Positions 24,770 through 33,304 of a stretch of DNA of 50,357 bases are shown here, piece after piece. Positions within the stretch are counted from its first letter, which is position 1, and each line of letters opens with the position of its first letter. The DNA is taken from NCBI RefSeq assembly GCF_007197645.1, contig NZ_VKGK01000038.1, positions 1 through 50,357 of the forward strand, written 5' to 3'. A program made the translations under genes and the position numbers. A model generated the notes under the pieces. The model saw only the letters and a list, made by a program, of their open reading frames with translations, made no database searches and was not told where the DNA came from. This stretch comes from Shewanella hanedai. GTDB lineage: Bacteria; Pseudomonadota; Gammaproteobacteria; Enterobacterales; Shewanellaceae.

Positions 24770-24789
24770 TGATAAGTTAACTCTTATCA
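24770..24789. promoter_or_regulatory. dyad TGATAAG-N6-CTTATCA upstream of the CDF exporter
   Basis: Seven-base perfect arms separated by TTAACT lie 24-43 bases upstream of the exporter ATG, overlapping where the promoter should be. This could be an operator for a metal-responsive repressor; no such regulator gene is adjacent. Confidence 0.4.
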
Positions 24790-25063
24790 TTTTATGATCT
24801 AATCACGACTCATTAACGCTAACCACTCCCATGATAAATATCAAGTTCAAGGCTAAAAGTCTATTTTGTGAACACATTAATTTAAGTCATTTAATGGCAA
24901 ACAACCTTTAAGGGTAAAGCAGTAATCTCGCTGCCAAATATCCACTGGTATCAATTCCAAAACGAATAAACAGAAAATATTTTGAATTTATTAACCCTTT
25001 TCTATCTCTGCCACGTTTATACCGTTAACTTATACCTTGTACTTGAGCTCATTCGGAGATTTT
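24790..25063. other. AT-rich gap between dmeF and eco promoters
   Basis: This is a divergent promoter region (the dmeF-eco gap is about 317 bases in all). Apart from the dyad at 24770-24789, I see only AT-rich sequence and no ORF, RNA gene or repeat. Confidence 0.4.
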
Positions 25064-25636
25064 ATGTTCACATCTAGATCCACTTTATCGGCTAAACGCA
25101 TCATGACCACATCGGCACTCGCTATTTCACTATTATCATTTAATGCGTTTGCCACAAGCCCTGCCCATCCAAGTGGAGAGAATCAACATATGATCATTTC
25201 GCAGACCTTCAACTCAACAAACTATCAGACTGACGAAAGTACCAAGATGTTTCCTGCGCCAAAGCAAGGCATGGAGCAACACCGATTAATATTGCCGACG
25301 TTAGATAACGAAGCTAACTACATGGTCGAGGTACAGATCGGAAAAACACAATTAGTTGACTGTAACAAGCACAGTTTATTCGGTGAGTTGACTGAACATA
25401 GCGTCAAAGGATGGGGATATAATTACTATCAGGTTGATAGTATCAAACCAGGTCCAAGCACTAAGATGGCTTGTTTTGATCAAGCAAAAACCGAGACTTT
25501 TCTAACGATCCCCGGCACGTTAACAATCCAATATGACAGCCGTTTACCAAAGGTTTTCTACATACCACAAGGCAGTGAACTCAGATACCGAGTCTGGACT
25601 GCTAATAGCGAATTCAGCTACTCTAAAGCGAAATAG
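25064..25636 (+). CDS. eco: ecotin, periplasmic serine protease inhibitor
   Basis: The 190-residue precursor has a signal peptide (SALAISLLSFNAFA, likely cleavage near residue 30). The mature part matches ecotin: MEQHRLILPTLDNEANYMVE, IGKTQLVDCNKH, GWGYNYYQVDSI, the inhibitory loop GPSTKMACF, and the C-terminal LPKVFYIPQGSELRYRVWTA. Cys100 and Cys137 correspond to the disulfide that braces the loop. E. coli ecotin has Met at the P1 position (STM-MAC); here the equivalent residue is Lys134, predicting a preference for trypsin-like proteases. Ecotin dimers protect against proteases from outside, for example from predators or hosts. The ATG at 25064 follows GGAG at good spacing, while an upstream in-frame start at 25037 lacks one. 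It is monocistronic and convergent with eda. Confidence 0.92.
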   Translation: MFTSRSTLSAKRIMTTSALAISLLSFNAFATSPAHPSGENQHMIISQTFNSTNYQTDESTKMFPAPKQGMEQHRLILPTLDNEANYMVEVQIGKTQLVDCNKHSLFGELTEHSVKGWGYNYYQVDSIKPGPSTKMACFDQAKTETFLTIPGTLTIQYDSRLPKVFYIPQGSELRYRVWTANSEFSYSKAK

Positions 25637-25650
25637 TTCAAATAAAAAAA

Positions 25651-25669
25651 GGCTACCTAATCGGTAGCC
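25651..25669. terminator. bidirectional terminator between eco and eda
   Basis: GGCTACC-TAATC-GGTAGCC forms a perfect 7-bp stem. On the minus strand it is followed by a run of seven T, which suits termination of the zwf-eda operon. On the plus strand it is followed by TTCCTT and could end eco. Confidence 0.88.
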
Positions 25670-25705
25670 TTCCTTATGTCGTCTATCTAATTCATTGAGC
25701 TTAAA

Positions 25706-26347
25706 TTAGATTCCGCTGATCGCATCTTTACAAAGCTGTGTAATACGCGCCCAGTCTCCCTGCTCCATTGCATCCGTTGGCGCAATCCAGCTACCACCGA
25801 TACAATCGACATTTTTCAGTGCAAGGTAGTCTTTGTAGCTACTTGGCGTAATGCCACCTGTTGGGCAGAAACGAATGTCAGCTAACGGGCCTGAAAAAGC
25901 TTTAAGTGCATTAACACCACCTGAAGCTTCAGCTGGGAAAAACTTAAAGTTAGTATAACCCAGTGACATACCTGTCATCACTTCAGAAATGCTTGCTACA
26001 CCTGGTATTAGTGGCACAGTGCCTGCCATTGCCGCTTTAAGTAAACTCGGTGTAGCACCAGGTGTGATCACAAACTGTGCACCAGCATCTACGGCTTGCT
26101 GAAGCTGCTCTTCATTTAAAATCGTGCCAGCACCTACTAACGCTTCAGGTACTTCTTTAGCAATCTTAGTGATAGCTTCTAATGCGCAAGGAGTACGTAA
26201 CGTCACTTCCAAAACACTGATCCCACCAGCAACGAGTGCCTTGGCTAGCGGTACGGCATCTTCAATCTTATTGATGACCATAACAGGAACAATGGGGCTA
26301 CGATTAAAAATATCTTGAGCTTGTAACGACCAGTTATTCTTAGACAT
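25706..26347 (-). CDS. eda: KDPG/KHG aldolase
   Basis: This enzyme of about 213 residues splits 2-keto-3-deoxy-6-phosphogluconate into pyruvate and glyceraldehyde 3-phosphate. The TIM-barrel shows the catalytic Glu in ISVLEVTLRTPCALEAI, GAGTILNEEQLQQAVDAGAQ, and the Schiff-base Lys in NFKFFPAEASGGV, followed by the phosphate loop PTGGI. Two starts are possible: ATG 26347 (MSKNNW), with AGGA 11 bases upstream, and ATG 26359 (MNTAMSKNNW), which touches its own AGG; I prefer the former. It is the last gene of the zwf-pgl-edd-eda operon and ends at a strong terminator. Confidence 0.95.
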   Translation of the reverse strand: MSKNNWSLQAQDIFNRSPIVPVMVINKIEDAVPLAKALVAGGISVLEVTLRTPCALEAITKIAKEVPEALVGAGTILNEEQLQQAVDAGAQFVITPGATPSLLKAAMAGTVPLIPGVASISEVMTGMSLGYTNFKFFPAEASGGVNALKAFSGPLADIRFCPTGGITPSSYKDYLALKNVDCIGGSWIAPTDAMEQGDWARITQLCKDAISGI

Positions 26348-26364
26348 TGCGGTATTCATCCTAA

Positions 26365-28191
26365 TTAATAAATTTCATCTATGGTATTAGTGCAACGCGC
26401 ACCAGTTTCTGGACTACTCAGATTTGAACGTAATGCACCGAACAACTCTCGGCCCATTCCATAGCTTGTACTGCGTAGATCAACTTTTTCAGCTTCACGC
26501 GATGCGATTTCAGTATCAGAAACCAGTAGCGTTAACTCACCAGTGTTAGCATCAACGCGGATCATATCGCCATTTTGAACCTTAGCGATTAAGCCACCAT
26601 CTAGTGCTTCTGGCGTCAGATGAATAGCTGCAGGTACCTTGCCAGATGCGCCAGACATACGGCCATCGGTCAACAACGCGACTTTAAAACCACGATCTTG
26701 AAGTGTGCCCAATATTGGCGTCAACTTATGCAATTCAGGCATACCAACGGCCTTAGGCCCTTGTCCCTTAACAACCACAACGCAATCTTTATCAAGTTCA
26801 CCAGATTGGAATATCGCATCCAGCTTGTTTTGATCGTCAATCACAACCGCTGGCGCTTCAACAATGCGGTGCTCTTCGTTCACTGCTGAGACCTTAATCA
26901 CAGCACGACCTAAGTTACCCTTAAGTAATTTAAGTCCACCATTCACTTGGAACGGCTCACCTACTTTGGTCAACACTTCAGTGTCTAAACTGTCTGCTTG
27001 GCCATCTACCCATACGATTTCGCCATCGATTAAACGCGGCTCTTGGGTATATTTACGCAGGCCATAACCAGCGACTGTATTCACATCTTCATGTAACAGA
27101 CCTGCATCAAGCAGCTCTTTAATGAGGAATGCCATACCGCCAGCAGCATGGAAATGGTTAATATCAGCATGTCCGTTAGGGTAAACGCGGGCAATTAATG
27201 GGACAGCATCAGAGAGCTCTGAGAAATCATCCCAGTTCACAATAACGCCAGCAGCACGAGCTGCAGCCACAATGTGCATAGTCAAGTTAGTTGAACCGCC
27301 AGTCGCAAGTAACGCCACAATGCCGTTCACGATTGATTTTTCATTAACCACTTTACCAATAGGCGTGTATTGAGTGCCCATTTCAGTCAAACGACACACT
27401 TGCTTCGCAGCTGTTTTGTTTAGCACTTCACGTAATGGATCATCTGGGTTAACAAACGATGAACCAGGCAACTGCAGACCCATCACTTCTAACATCAACT
27501 GATTACTGTTTGCTGTACCGTAGAAGGTACATGTACCCGCACTGTGGTATGAAGCTGATTCAGCTTCAAGCAGCGCTGTACGATCAAGTTTGCCTTGAGC
27601 GTATAGCTGACGAATACGGGCTTTTTCTTTGTTCGGGATCCCAGACTTCATCGGGCCAGCAGGCACGAATAACATAGGAAGATGACCGAAACTTAGTGCG
27701 CCAATCAACAAGCCTGGGACGATTTTGTCACAAATACCCAGTAACAAAGCACCGTCAAACATGTTGTGTGAAAGACCAATCGCGGTCGACATGGCGATAA
27801 CTTCACGACTAAGTAAGCTAAGCTCCATACCTGGCTGACCTTGAGTCACGCCATCACACATCGCCGGAACACCTGCTGCAACTTGTGCAACACTGCCCAC
27901 TTCACTACAGGCTTTTTTTAATAAGTCTGGGTAAGTTTCATAGGGTTGATGAGCAGATAACATATCGTTAAATGAAGTAACGATTCCAATATTGGCTTTA
28001 GTCAACGCTTTAATCGCTTGTTTATCATCAGGATTACAAGCTGCAAAACCATGAGCAAGATTACCGCAACTCAATGAGCTGCGATGAACGCCATTGTTTT
28101 TAGCTTCATCGAGGCCAGCCAAATACTTGGCTCTGGACTCTTTACTGCGAGCGATAATTCTATCTGTTACTGTCTGGACTACTGAATGCAT
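26365..28191 (-). CDS. edd: 6-phosphogluconate dehydratase
   Basis: This 608-residue enzyme of the IlvD/Edd family dehydrates 6-phosphogluconate to KDPG with a 4Fe-4S cluster. Visible signatures are NIGIVTSFNDMLSAHQPYE, VPAMCDGVTQGQPGMELSLL (a cluster Cys), FDGALLLGICDKIVPGLLIG (another Cys), ATGGSTNLTMHIVAAARAAG and the C-terminal LLTDGRMSGASGKVPAAIHL. Length matches Edd (about 603) rather than dihydroxyacid dehydratase; the spacing and operon position settle it. It starts 9 bases after pgl and is followed by eda. Together they form the Entner-Doudoroff pathway, which is the main sugar route in Shewanella because phosphofructokinase is missing there (established knowledge, not visible here). 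Confidence 0.96.
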   Translation of the reverse strand: MHSVVQTVTDRIIARSKESRAKYLAGLDEAKNNGVHRSSLSCGNLAHGFAACNPDDKQAIKALTKANIGIVTSFNDMLSAHQPYETYPDLLKKACSEVGSVAQVAAGVPAMCDGVTQGQPGMELSLLSREVIAMSTAIGLSHNMFDGALLLGICDKIVPGLLIGALSFGHLPMLFVPAGPMKSGIPNKEKARIRQLYAQGKLDRTALLEAESASYHSAGTCTFYGTANSNQLMLEVMGLQLPGSSFVNPDDPLREVLNKTAAKQVCRLTEMGTQYTPIGKVVNEKSIVNGIVALLATGGSTNLTMHIVAAARAAGVIVNWDDFSELSDAVPLIARVYPNGHADINHFHAAGGMAFLIKELLDAGLLHEDVNTVAGYGLRKYTQEPRLIDGEIVWVDGQADSLDTEVLTKVGEPFQVNGGLKLLKGNLGRAVIKVSAVNEEHRIVEAPAVVIDDQNKLDAIFQSGELDKDCVVVVKGQGPKAVGMPELHKLTPILGTLQDRGFKVALLTDGRMSGASGKVPAAIHLTPEALDGGLIAKVQNGDMIRVDANTGELTLLVSDTEIASREAEKVDLRSTSYGMGRELFGALRSNLSSPETGARCTNTIDEIY

Positions 28192-28200
28192 AACTTCTCC

Positions 28201-28899
28201 TTAAGCGCTCCAATAAACATCGACAGGTGTCTTGTGTTGACCTAAGACAGCCCTAATCGGCATGCTATTAGCATCTTCGTTCTCGAGCGCTTGACGATAA
28301 ACAGCTAACTTTTGTTCACCGACAATGTGCAAATAAATTTGACGACTGGCTAAAATCGCCGTTTTCGATAAAGATATACGTGGATTTGGTGCAGCACCTG
28401 GATTGACGGCAACGCAAAGTTTGTCTGTTGACAGCGCCAATTCAATCTCTTTTGAGCAAGGGAACCAAGAGCAAGTGTGACCATCATTTCCCATCCCTAA
28501 TACAACAACATCAAAGGGACGAGGAAAGTGCGCTAACTGCTCCATGGTCATTTCACACCCCTCTTCAGGAGTTGAAAACATGTTCTTTAAACCTTGAAAC
28601 TTTGCGCTAGCCGCTCTGTTTTGTAGAAGGTGAGCTCGAACCAGTTTCTCGTTAGAGTCATCAGATTCACCACCAACCCACCGTTCATCAGCCAGCGTGA
28701 TATACACATCACTCCACTCAACCGACTTGTGACTAAGTAGCTGAAACAGTTTAAGCGGTGTTGAACCACCGGAAACAACCAAGCTTGCTTTACCGCGAAT
28801 ATCAACCGCTTCTTGCAACTGCTTAGCAATCCGCTCAGCAAGCTGAGCTTCTAAGGCTTCTTTATTATCAAATGATTTGAAAACACTTTCTTTAATCAT
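28201..28899 (-). CDS. pgl: 6-phosphogluconolactonase
   Basis: This 232-residue protein is of the DevB/SOL type and hydrolyses 6-phosphogluconolactone made by Zwf. Motifs are KASLVVSGGSTPLKLFQLLS (sugar-phosphate loop), ITLADERWVGGESDDSNEKL and FDVVVLGMGNDGHTCSWFPC, followed by RISLSKTAILASRQIYLHIV. Length is normal for the family. It lies 9 bases after zwf and 9 bases before edd, so the four genes are a tight operon, and start and stop spacing leave no room for internal promoters. The ribosome site is GGAG upstream of ATG 28899. Confidence 0.94.
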   Translation of the reverse strand: MIKESVFKSFDNKEALEAQLAERIAKQLQEAVDIRGKASLVVSGGSTPLKLFQLLSHKSVEWSDVYITLADERWVGGESDDSNEKLVRAHLLQNRAASAKFQGLKNMFSTPEEGCEMTMEQLAHFPRPFDVVVLGMGNDGHTCSWFPCSKEIELALSTDKLCVAVNPGAAPNPRISLSKTAILASRQIYLHIVGEQKLAVYRQALENEDANSMPIRAVLGQHKTPVDVYWSA

Positions 28900-28908
28900 G
28901 AGTTTCTC

Positions 28909-30381
28909 CTACTCGTCCCAAGAACGACCATCTTTCGCTATCAAAGCAACAGATGCGACTGGTCCCCAGCTTCCTGCAGGGTATGGCTTAGGTTTTTCGT
29001 TACTTTCTTCCCAAGACTGAATAATTCCGTCGACCCAGACCCATGAATGTTCGACTTCATCACGACGCACAAATAACGCTTGATTACCTAACATCGCCTC
29101 AAGCAACAAACGCTCATAAGCATCTGCAATACGCTCGCTCTTAAAAGTATCAGTGAAACTTAAATCAAGCTTGGTCGTTTGAAGTCGCTGCTTTTGCTCT
29201 AGTCCCGGCACCTTATTCATCATTTGAATTTCAACACCTTCATGGGGCTGAAGACGAATAGTCAATTTATTAGGTGGCAAGTTACGATAATTAGAGCGAT
29301 ATAAGTTATGAGGGGGGTTCTTGAAGTAGACCACAATCTCAGAACTCTTGGTTGGCATACGCTTGCCACTTCGAAGATAGAACGGAACGCCAGCCCAACG
29401 CCAGTTATCGATGTCGACGCGCAGAGCGACAAAGGTTTCTGCATTTGATTGGGTATTTGCGCCCTCTTCTTCGAGGTAACCAGGAACTGGAGAACCTTTT
29501 AAGAAGCCTGAAGAATATTGGCCACGTACGGTATTCTCGTAGATGTTATCCAGATTGATAGGACGAAGTGATTTAAGCACTTTTACTTTCTCATCACGAA
29601 TACTATCAGCGTCAAGATTGACTGGAGGGTCCATCGCAACAAGCGTCAGTACTTGTAGAAGATGGTTTTGAATCATGTCACGCATTTGACCGGCTTTATC
29701 GAAATAACCCCAACGGCCTTCGATACCTACCTCTTCAGCAACCGTGATCTGTACATGATCTATAGTTCTGTTATCCCACTTAGAGGCGAATAATGAGTTA
29801 GCGAAACGCAGTGCGATGAGATTTTGAACCGTTTCTTTACCCAAATAATGGTCAATTCGGTAAACCTGATCTTCGTTATAAAAAGCGGCAACTTGATCAT
29901 TGATCACTTTCGATGATTCAAGATCAAAACCAATTGGTTTTTCAAGAACAACGCGAGAATCTGATTGAATTAGGTTTTGCTCGTGAAGACAACGACAAAT
30001 ATCACCGAAAATAGAAGGTGGAGTAGCGAAGTAACTGACCATCACTCGCTTACTTGGTTCTAGTAGCTCATGGAAAGCCTGGTAGCCTTCTGACTCAGTA
30101 AAATTAGTGCCTATATAGTGACAACGAGTTAAGAAACGAGCCAGAGTCTCTTCGCAGAGTTCCTCTTTAACAAAACCTCTTAAGGCTTTGACGACTAATT
30201 CACTAAACTCTTCATTGGAAAAAGTATCTTTAGCAACACCAATTACTTTCGTATCAATGTTAAGCAAACCAGCCTTATCTAATTGGTATAAAGAAGGCAG
30301 TAATTTGCGACGAGCCAAGTCACCTTTAGTTCCAAACAATACAAAATCACAAGCTTTGGCTTCTGGTGTTGTTATGCCCAT
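28909..30381 (-). CDS. zwf: glucose-6-phosphate 1-dehydrogenase
   Basis: This 490-residue enzyme oxidises glucose 6-phosphate to the lactone with reduction of NADP or NAD. The N-terminal Rossmann motif is FVLFGTKGDLARRKLLPSLY, and the active-site signature is RIDHYLGKETVQN, with the catalytic His later in the domain. EEVGIEGRWGYFDKAGQMRD and the sugar-binding FYLRSGKRMPTKSSEIVVYF follow. It is the first gene of the operon and is divergent from hexR across 306 bases that contain a HexR-like dyad near the zwf side. HexR represses this operon in Shewanella and other Proteobacteria until KDPG accumulates (family knowledge). Confidence 0.96.
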   Translation of the reverse strand: MGITTPEAKACDFVLFGTKGDLARRKLLPSLYQLDKAGLLNIDTKVIGVAKDTFSNEEFSELVVKALRGFVKEELCEETLARFLTRCHYIGTNFTESEGYQAFHELLEPSKRVMVSYFATPPSIFGDICRCLHEQNLIQSDSRVVLEKPIGFDLESSKVINDQVAAFYNEDQVYRIDHYLGKETVQNLIALRFANSLFASKWDNRTIDHVQITVAEEVGIEGRWGYFDKAGQMRDMIQNHLLQVLTLVAMDPPVNLDADSIRDEKVKVLKSLRPINLDNIYENTVRGQYSSGFLKGSPVPGYLEEEGANTQSNAETFVALRVDIDNWRWAGVPFYLRSGKRMPTKSSEIVVYFKNPPHNLYRSNYRNLPPNKLTIRLQPHEGVEIQMMNKVPGLEQKQRLQTTKLDLSFTDTFKSERIADAYERLLLEAMLGNQALFVRRDEVEHSWVWVDGIIQSWEESNEKPKPYPAGSWGPVASVALIAKDGRSWDE

Positions 30382-30687
30382 AGCTTCTTAATCTCCTTTC
30401 ATCGCTGTGTCCCATCGAATCGATGAGGATTCACATATTTGTTGTAATATAACAACAGAATTTAGTAATTGCATCAAAATTCTGTAAAAATGCGAACTGA
30501 CAGATCTAGGCATTACTATCTATAATCTGATATGCTTTTCGTGATTAAATTACTATTTATAGTAGGAAGTTTTATCAGTTCACTAATTATAATTCGTCAT
30601 ACAGGTCAAGTTTTAGCAATTTAGAAACTTTCCAAAGTGACACAAAAATAAAAATATAATTACATTACTTCGAGTGGATATACGCAT
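30382..30687. other. divergent control region zwf / hexR
   Basis: The 306-base, AT-rich gap contains the dyad at 30440-30457. Near hexR a weaker half-site ATTACA sits at about 30659-30664, inside AAAAATATAATTACA, which agrees with the HexR consensus at 10 of 15 positions. No ORF or RNA gene is supported. Confidence 0.5.
30440..30457. promoter_or_regulatory. HexR-like dyad upstream of zwf
   Basis: TGTTGTAATATAACAACA is an 18-base near-palindrome (one mismatched pair) 59 bases upstream of the zwf start. It contains TGTAAT and an ACA end, resembling the HexR consensus TGTAATNNNATTACA. Repression of zwf-pgl-edd-eda by HexR is known in this group. Confidence 0.6.
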
Positions 30688-31542
30688 ATGAATACCCTAG
30701 AAAAGGTTCAAAAAAGCCTTACACATTTTAGTAAATCAGAGCGAAAAGTAGCAGAGGTCATCCTAGCCTCCCCACAAACCGCGATCCACTCTAGTATCGC
30801 GACACTGGCAAAAATGGCAGATGTAAGTGAACCTACCGTCAACCGCTTCTGTCGCCGACTAGATACTAAAGGTTTCCCAGATTTCAAACTTCACTTAGCA
30901 CAAAGCTTAGCGAATGGGACCCCCTATGTAAGCCGACATGTTGAAGAGAATGATAGTCCTGAGTCATACACGACAAAAATCTTTGAATCTTCAATGGCTT
31001 CACTGGATACAGCAAGGCAAAGCATTGATACTGCAGCCATCAATAAGGCTGTTGATATACTGACTCAAGCCAAAAAAATCTCCTTCTTTGGCTTAGGTGC
31101 ATCGGCATCTGTTGCTCATGATGCACAGAATAAATTCTTCCGATTTAACGTCCCAGTGATCTGTTTCGATGACGTGTTGATGCAGAGAATGAGTTGCATC
31201 AATAGCGGAGAAGGTGATGTCATTGTACTCATTTCTCACACTGGCCGCACTAAATCAATGATCGATATTGCACGCATAGCAAGAGAAAACGGTGCAGCGG
31301 TAATCGGTCTAACGACACGCAATTCACCACTATCCTACGAGTGTACTTTGCCTGTTACTTTGGAAGTACCTGAAGATACGGATTTATATCTACCAATGGC
31401 CTCTCGTTTAGCACAATTGGTGGTTATTGATGTACTGGCAACCGGATTCACTTTACGCCGCGGACCTCGTTTCAGAGAAAGTTTGAAACGTGTTAAAGAG
31501 GTGTTAAAGGAGTCTAGAATAGACAAAGATTCAATACTGTAA
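30688..31542 (+). CDS. hexR: HexR, RpiR-family regulator of central sugar metabolism
   Basis: This 284-residue protein has an N-terminal RpiR helix-turn-helix (LTHFSKSERKVAEVILASPQ, then IATLAKMADVSEPTVNRFCR; residues 1-77) and a C-terminal SIS sugar-isomerase-like domain (KKISFFGLGASASVAHDAQN, VIVLISHTGRTKSMIDIA). In known HexR proteins the SIS domain binds KDPG and releases DNA. Its position between the divergent zwf operon and pykA is the conserved Shewanella/Pseudomonas layout. The targets visible in this window are zwf-pgl-edd-eda and pykA, both with dyads in front. The ribosome site is weak (GTGGA about 12 bases from the ATG). Confidence 0.95.
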   Translation: MNTLEKVQKSLTHFSKSERKVAEVILASPQTAIHSSIATLAKMADVSEPTVNRFCRRLDTKGFPDFKLHLAQSLANGTPYVSRHVEENDSPESYTTKIFESSMASLDTARQSIDTAAINKAVDILTQAKKISFFGLGASASVAHDAQNKFFRFNVPVICFDDVLMQRMSCINSGEGDVIVLISHTGRTKSMIDIARIARENGAAVIGLTTRNSPLSYECTLPVTLEVPEDTDLYLPMASRLAQLVVIDVLATGFTLRRGPRFRESLKRVKEVLKESRIDKDSIL

Positions 31543-31560
31543 TTGAATTTCCTCCCCTAA

Positions 31561-31590
31561 GTGGCAGTACAACTTTCTTATTACTGCCAC
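31561..31590. terminator. hairpin after hexR
   Basis: GTGGCAGTA and TACTGCCAC are perfect 9-bp arms around a 12-base loop, starting 18 bases after the hexR stop. The following sequence is AATCCCCC rather than a T run, so it may slow or partly terminate transcription between hexR and pykA. Confidence 0.5.
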
Positions 31591-31651
31591 AATCCCCCTC
31601 TAATTTAGCTTTACTTCACATATTTTATAACTTGTTCTAGATCATTTTGTT

Positions 31652-31674
31652 GGTAATTTTCCTACAAAATTACC
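31652..31674. promoter_or_regulatory. HexR-like operator in the pykA promoter
   Basis: GGTAATTTT and AAAATTACC form perfect 9-bp arms around CCTAC. Read in reverse, TGTAGGAAAATTACC agrees with the HexR consensus at 11 of 15 positions. A TAATAT -10-like hexamer follows at 31685-31690, so a bound dimer would cover the -35 region of pykA. Confidence 0.6.
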
Positions 31675-31725
31675 TGCACTCTGTTAATATAGTGTCAGAT
31701 TTTTTTAAACTTACCGGAGTGTATC

Positions 31726-33165
31726 ATGTTCCGCAGAACCAAAATTGTAACAACTCTAGGTCCAGCAACTGACCGCGATGACAACTTACGTCGCATTATT
31801 AAAGCTGGTGCAAACGTCGTTCGACTCAACTTCTCACACGGCTCACCTGAAGACCACCTAAAGCGTGCTACTGACACGCGTAATATAGCAAAAGAACTCG
31901 GTGTTCATGTTGCTATTTTGGGCGATCTTCAAGGTCCAAAAATTCGTGTATCTACTTTTAAAGATGACAGAAAAGTACAGCTAAACCTTGGTGATAGCTT
32001 TCTTTTAGATGCCGATCTTGAAAAAGGTGAAGGCGATGAGAATCAGGTTGGTATCGATTACAAAGAGCTACCTAATGATGTGAACTTAGGTGACATCTTA
32101 ATGCTTGATGACGGCCGAGTTCAACTGCGCGTCGAAAAAGTAGAAGGCAATAAAGTCCACACTATCGTGACTGTTGCTGGTCCTTTATCGAATAACAAAG
32201 GCATCAATAAGAAAGGTGGTGGTCTATCCGCTGCAGCTCTTACAGAGAAAGACAAGCGTGACATTTTAACCGCTGCTGAAATTCAAGTTGATTACTTAGC
32301 TGTATCTTTCCCACGCAGTGGTGCTGATTTAAACTATGCTCGCGAACTCGCCGTTGCTGCAGGCAGTCATGCACTGATTGTGGCTAAAGTTGAGCGCGCT
32401 GAAGCTGTAGCTACTGACGAAGCGATGGATGATGTGATCCTTGCATCAGACGTAGTCATGGTTGCTCGTGGTGATTTAGGCGTTGAAATTGGCGATCCAG
32501 CACTTGTTGCTGTACAGAAGAAATTGATCAGCCGCTCTCGTCAACTTAACAAGAGTGTGATCACTGCGACTCAAATGATGGAGTCTATGATCACCAGCCC
32601 TATGCCTACACGTGCTGAAGTGATGGATGTCGCTAACGCTGTTCTCGATGGCACTGATGCTGTAATGCTTTCTGCTGAAACTGCCGCAGGTGATTTTCCT
32701 GAAGAGACAGTTAGAGCAATGTCAGAAGTGTGTCTTGGAGCAGAGGAACACCCAAGTGTTCAAATGTCTAACCATAGACTCAATGAAAGCTTCAACTCAG
32801 TTGAAGAAACGATTGCAAATGCAACGATGTACGCAGCAAATCACCTTAAGGGTATTAAAGCGATCATAGCATTAACTGAGTCGGGTGCTACCCCTCAATT
32901 AATGTCACGTATCAGCTCGGCCTTGCCTATTTTTGCTTTATCTCGTCATGAAGTCACGCTAGCCAAAATGGCGATGTATCGTGGTGTTCAGCCAGTATAT
33001 TTTGATTCGACAAATGTTATCGTCGATGACATTGCTCGCAAGGCATTAGAAGCCCTCACTACTTCAGGCTATCTAGTCAGTGGTGACATGGTTCTTATGA
33101 CCACTGGCGACTCAATGGAAACTATTGGTGGCACCAATACTTGTAAAGTATTAATCGTCGCGTAA
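31726..33165 (+). CDS. pykA: pyruvate kinase II
   Basis: This 479-residue enzyme makes pyruvate and ATP from phosphoenolpyruvate and ADP. Domain A motifs are RRTKIVTTLGPATDR, NVVRLNFSHGSPEDH, AILGDLQGPKIRV, the metal and phosphate segments VMVARGDLGVEIG and VITATQMMESMI, and the activation loop around DGTDAVMLSAETAAGDFP. Domain B lies near residues 70-170, and the C-terminal allosteric domain ends with GDSMETIGGTNTCKVLIV. The length and the C-terminal sequence fit the PykA isoform rather than PykF. It is preceded by a HexR-like dyad and followed by a strong terminator, so it is monocistronic and coordinated with the divergent ED operon. Confidence 0.96.
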   Translation: MFRRTKIVTTLGPATDRDDNLRRIIKAGANVVRLNFSHGSPEDHLKRATDTRNIAKELGVHVAILGDLQGPKIRVSTFKDDRKVQLNLGDSFLLDADLEKGEGDENQVGIDYKELPNDVNLGDILMLDDGRVQLRVEKVEGNKVHTIVTVAGPLSNNKGINKKGGGLSAAALTEKDKRDILTAAEIQVDYLAVSFPRSGADLNYARELAVAAGSHALIVAKVERAEAVATDEAMDDVILASDVVMVARGDLGVEIGDPALVAVQKKLISRSRQLNKSVITATQMMESMITSPMPTRAEVMDVANAVLDGTDAVMLSAETAAGDFPEETVRAMSEVCLGAEEHPSVQMSNHRLNESFNSVEETIANATMYAANHLKGIKAIIALTESGATPQLMSRISSALPIFALSRHEVTLAKMAMYRGVQPVYFDSTNVIVDDIARKALEALTTSGYLVSGDMVLMTTGDSMETIGGTNTCKVLIVA

Positions 33166-33196
33166 TGATGTATTAATCGTTGCTTCCTGATGAATG

Positions 33197-33221
33197 AAAG
33201 CTCACTTCGGTGAGCTTTTTT
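33197..33221 (+). terminator. terminator of pykA
   Basis: AAAGCTCAC-TTCG-GTGAGCTTT is a perfect 9-bp stem with a stable TTCG tetraloop and a T tract, 32 bases after the pykA stop. Confidence 0.92.
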
Positions 33222-33255
33222 ATGCCTATAACAGTAGAGATTAAATTTAGACAAT

Positions 33256-33280
33256 AAAAAAGGACGCTAATGCGCCCTTT
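33256..33280 (-). terminator. terminator of fadE
   Basis: On the minus strand AAAGGGCGC-ATTA-GCGTCCTTT forms a stem with one mismatch and runs into TTTTTATT, 24 bases beyond the fadE stop. Confidence 0.85.
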
Positions 33281-33304
33281 CTATTGCTCAGCTACAGTTA
33301 CTAC

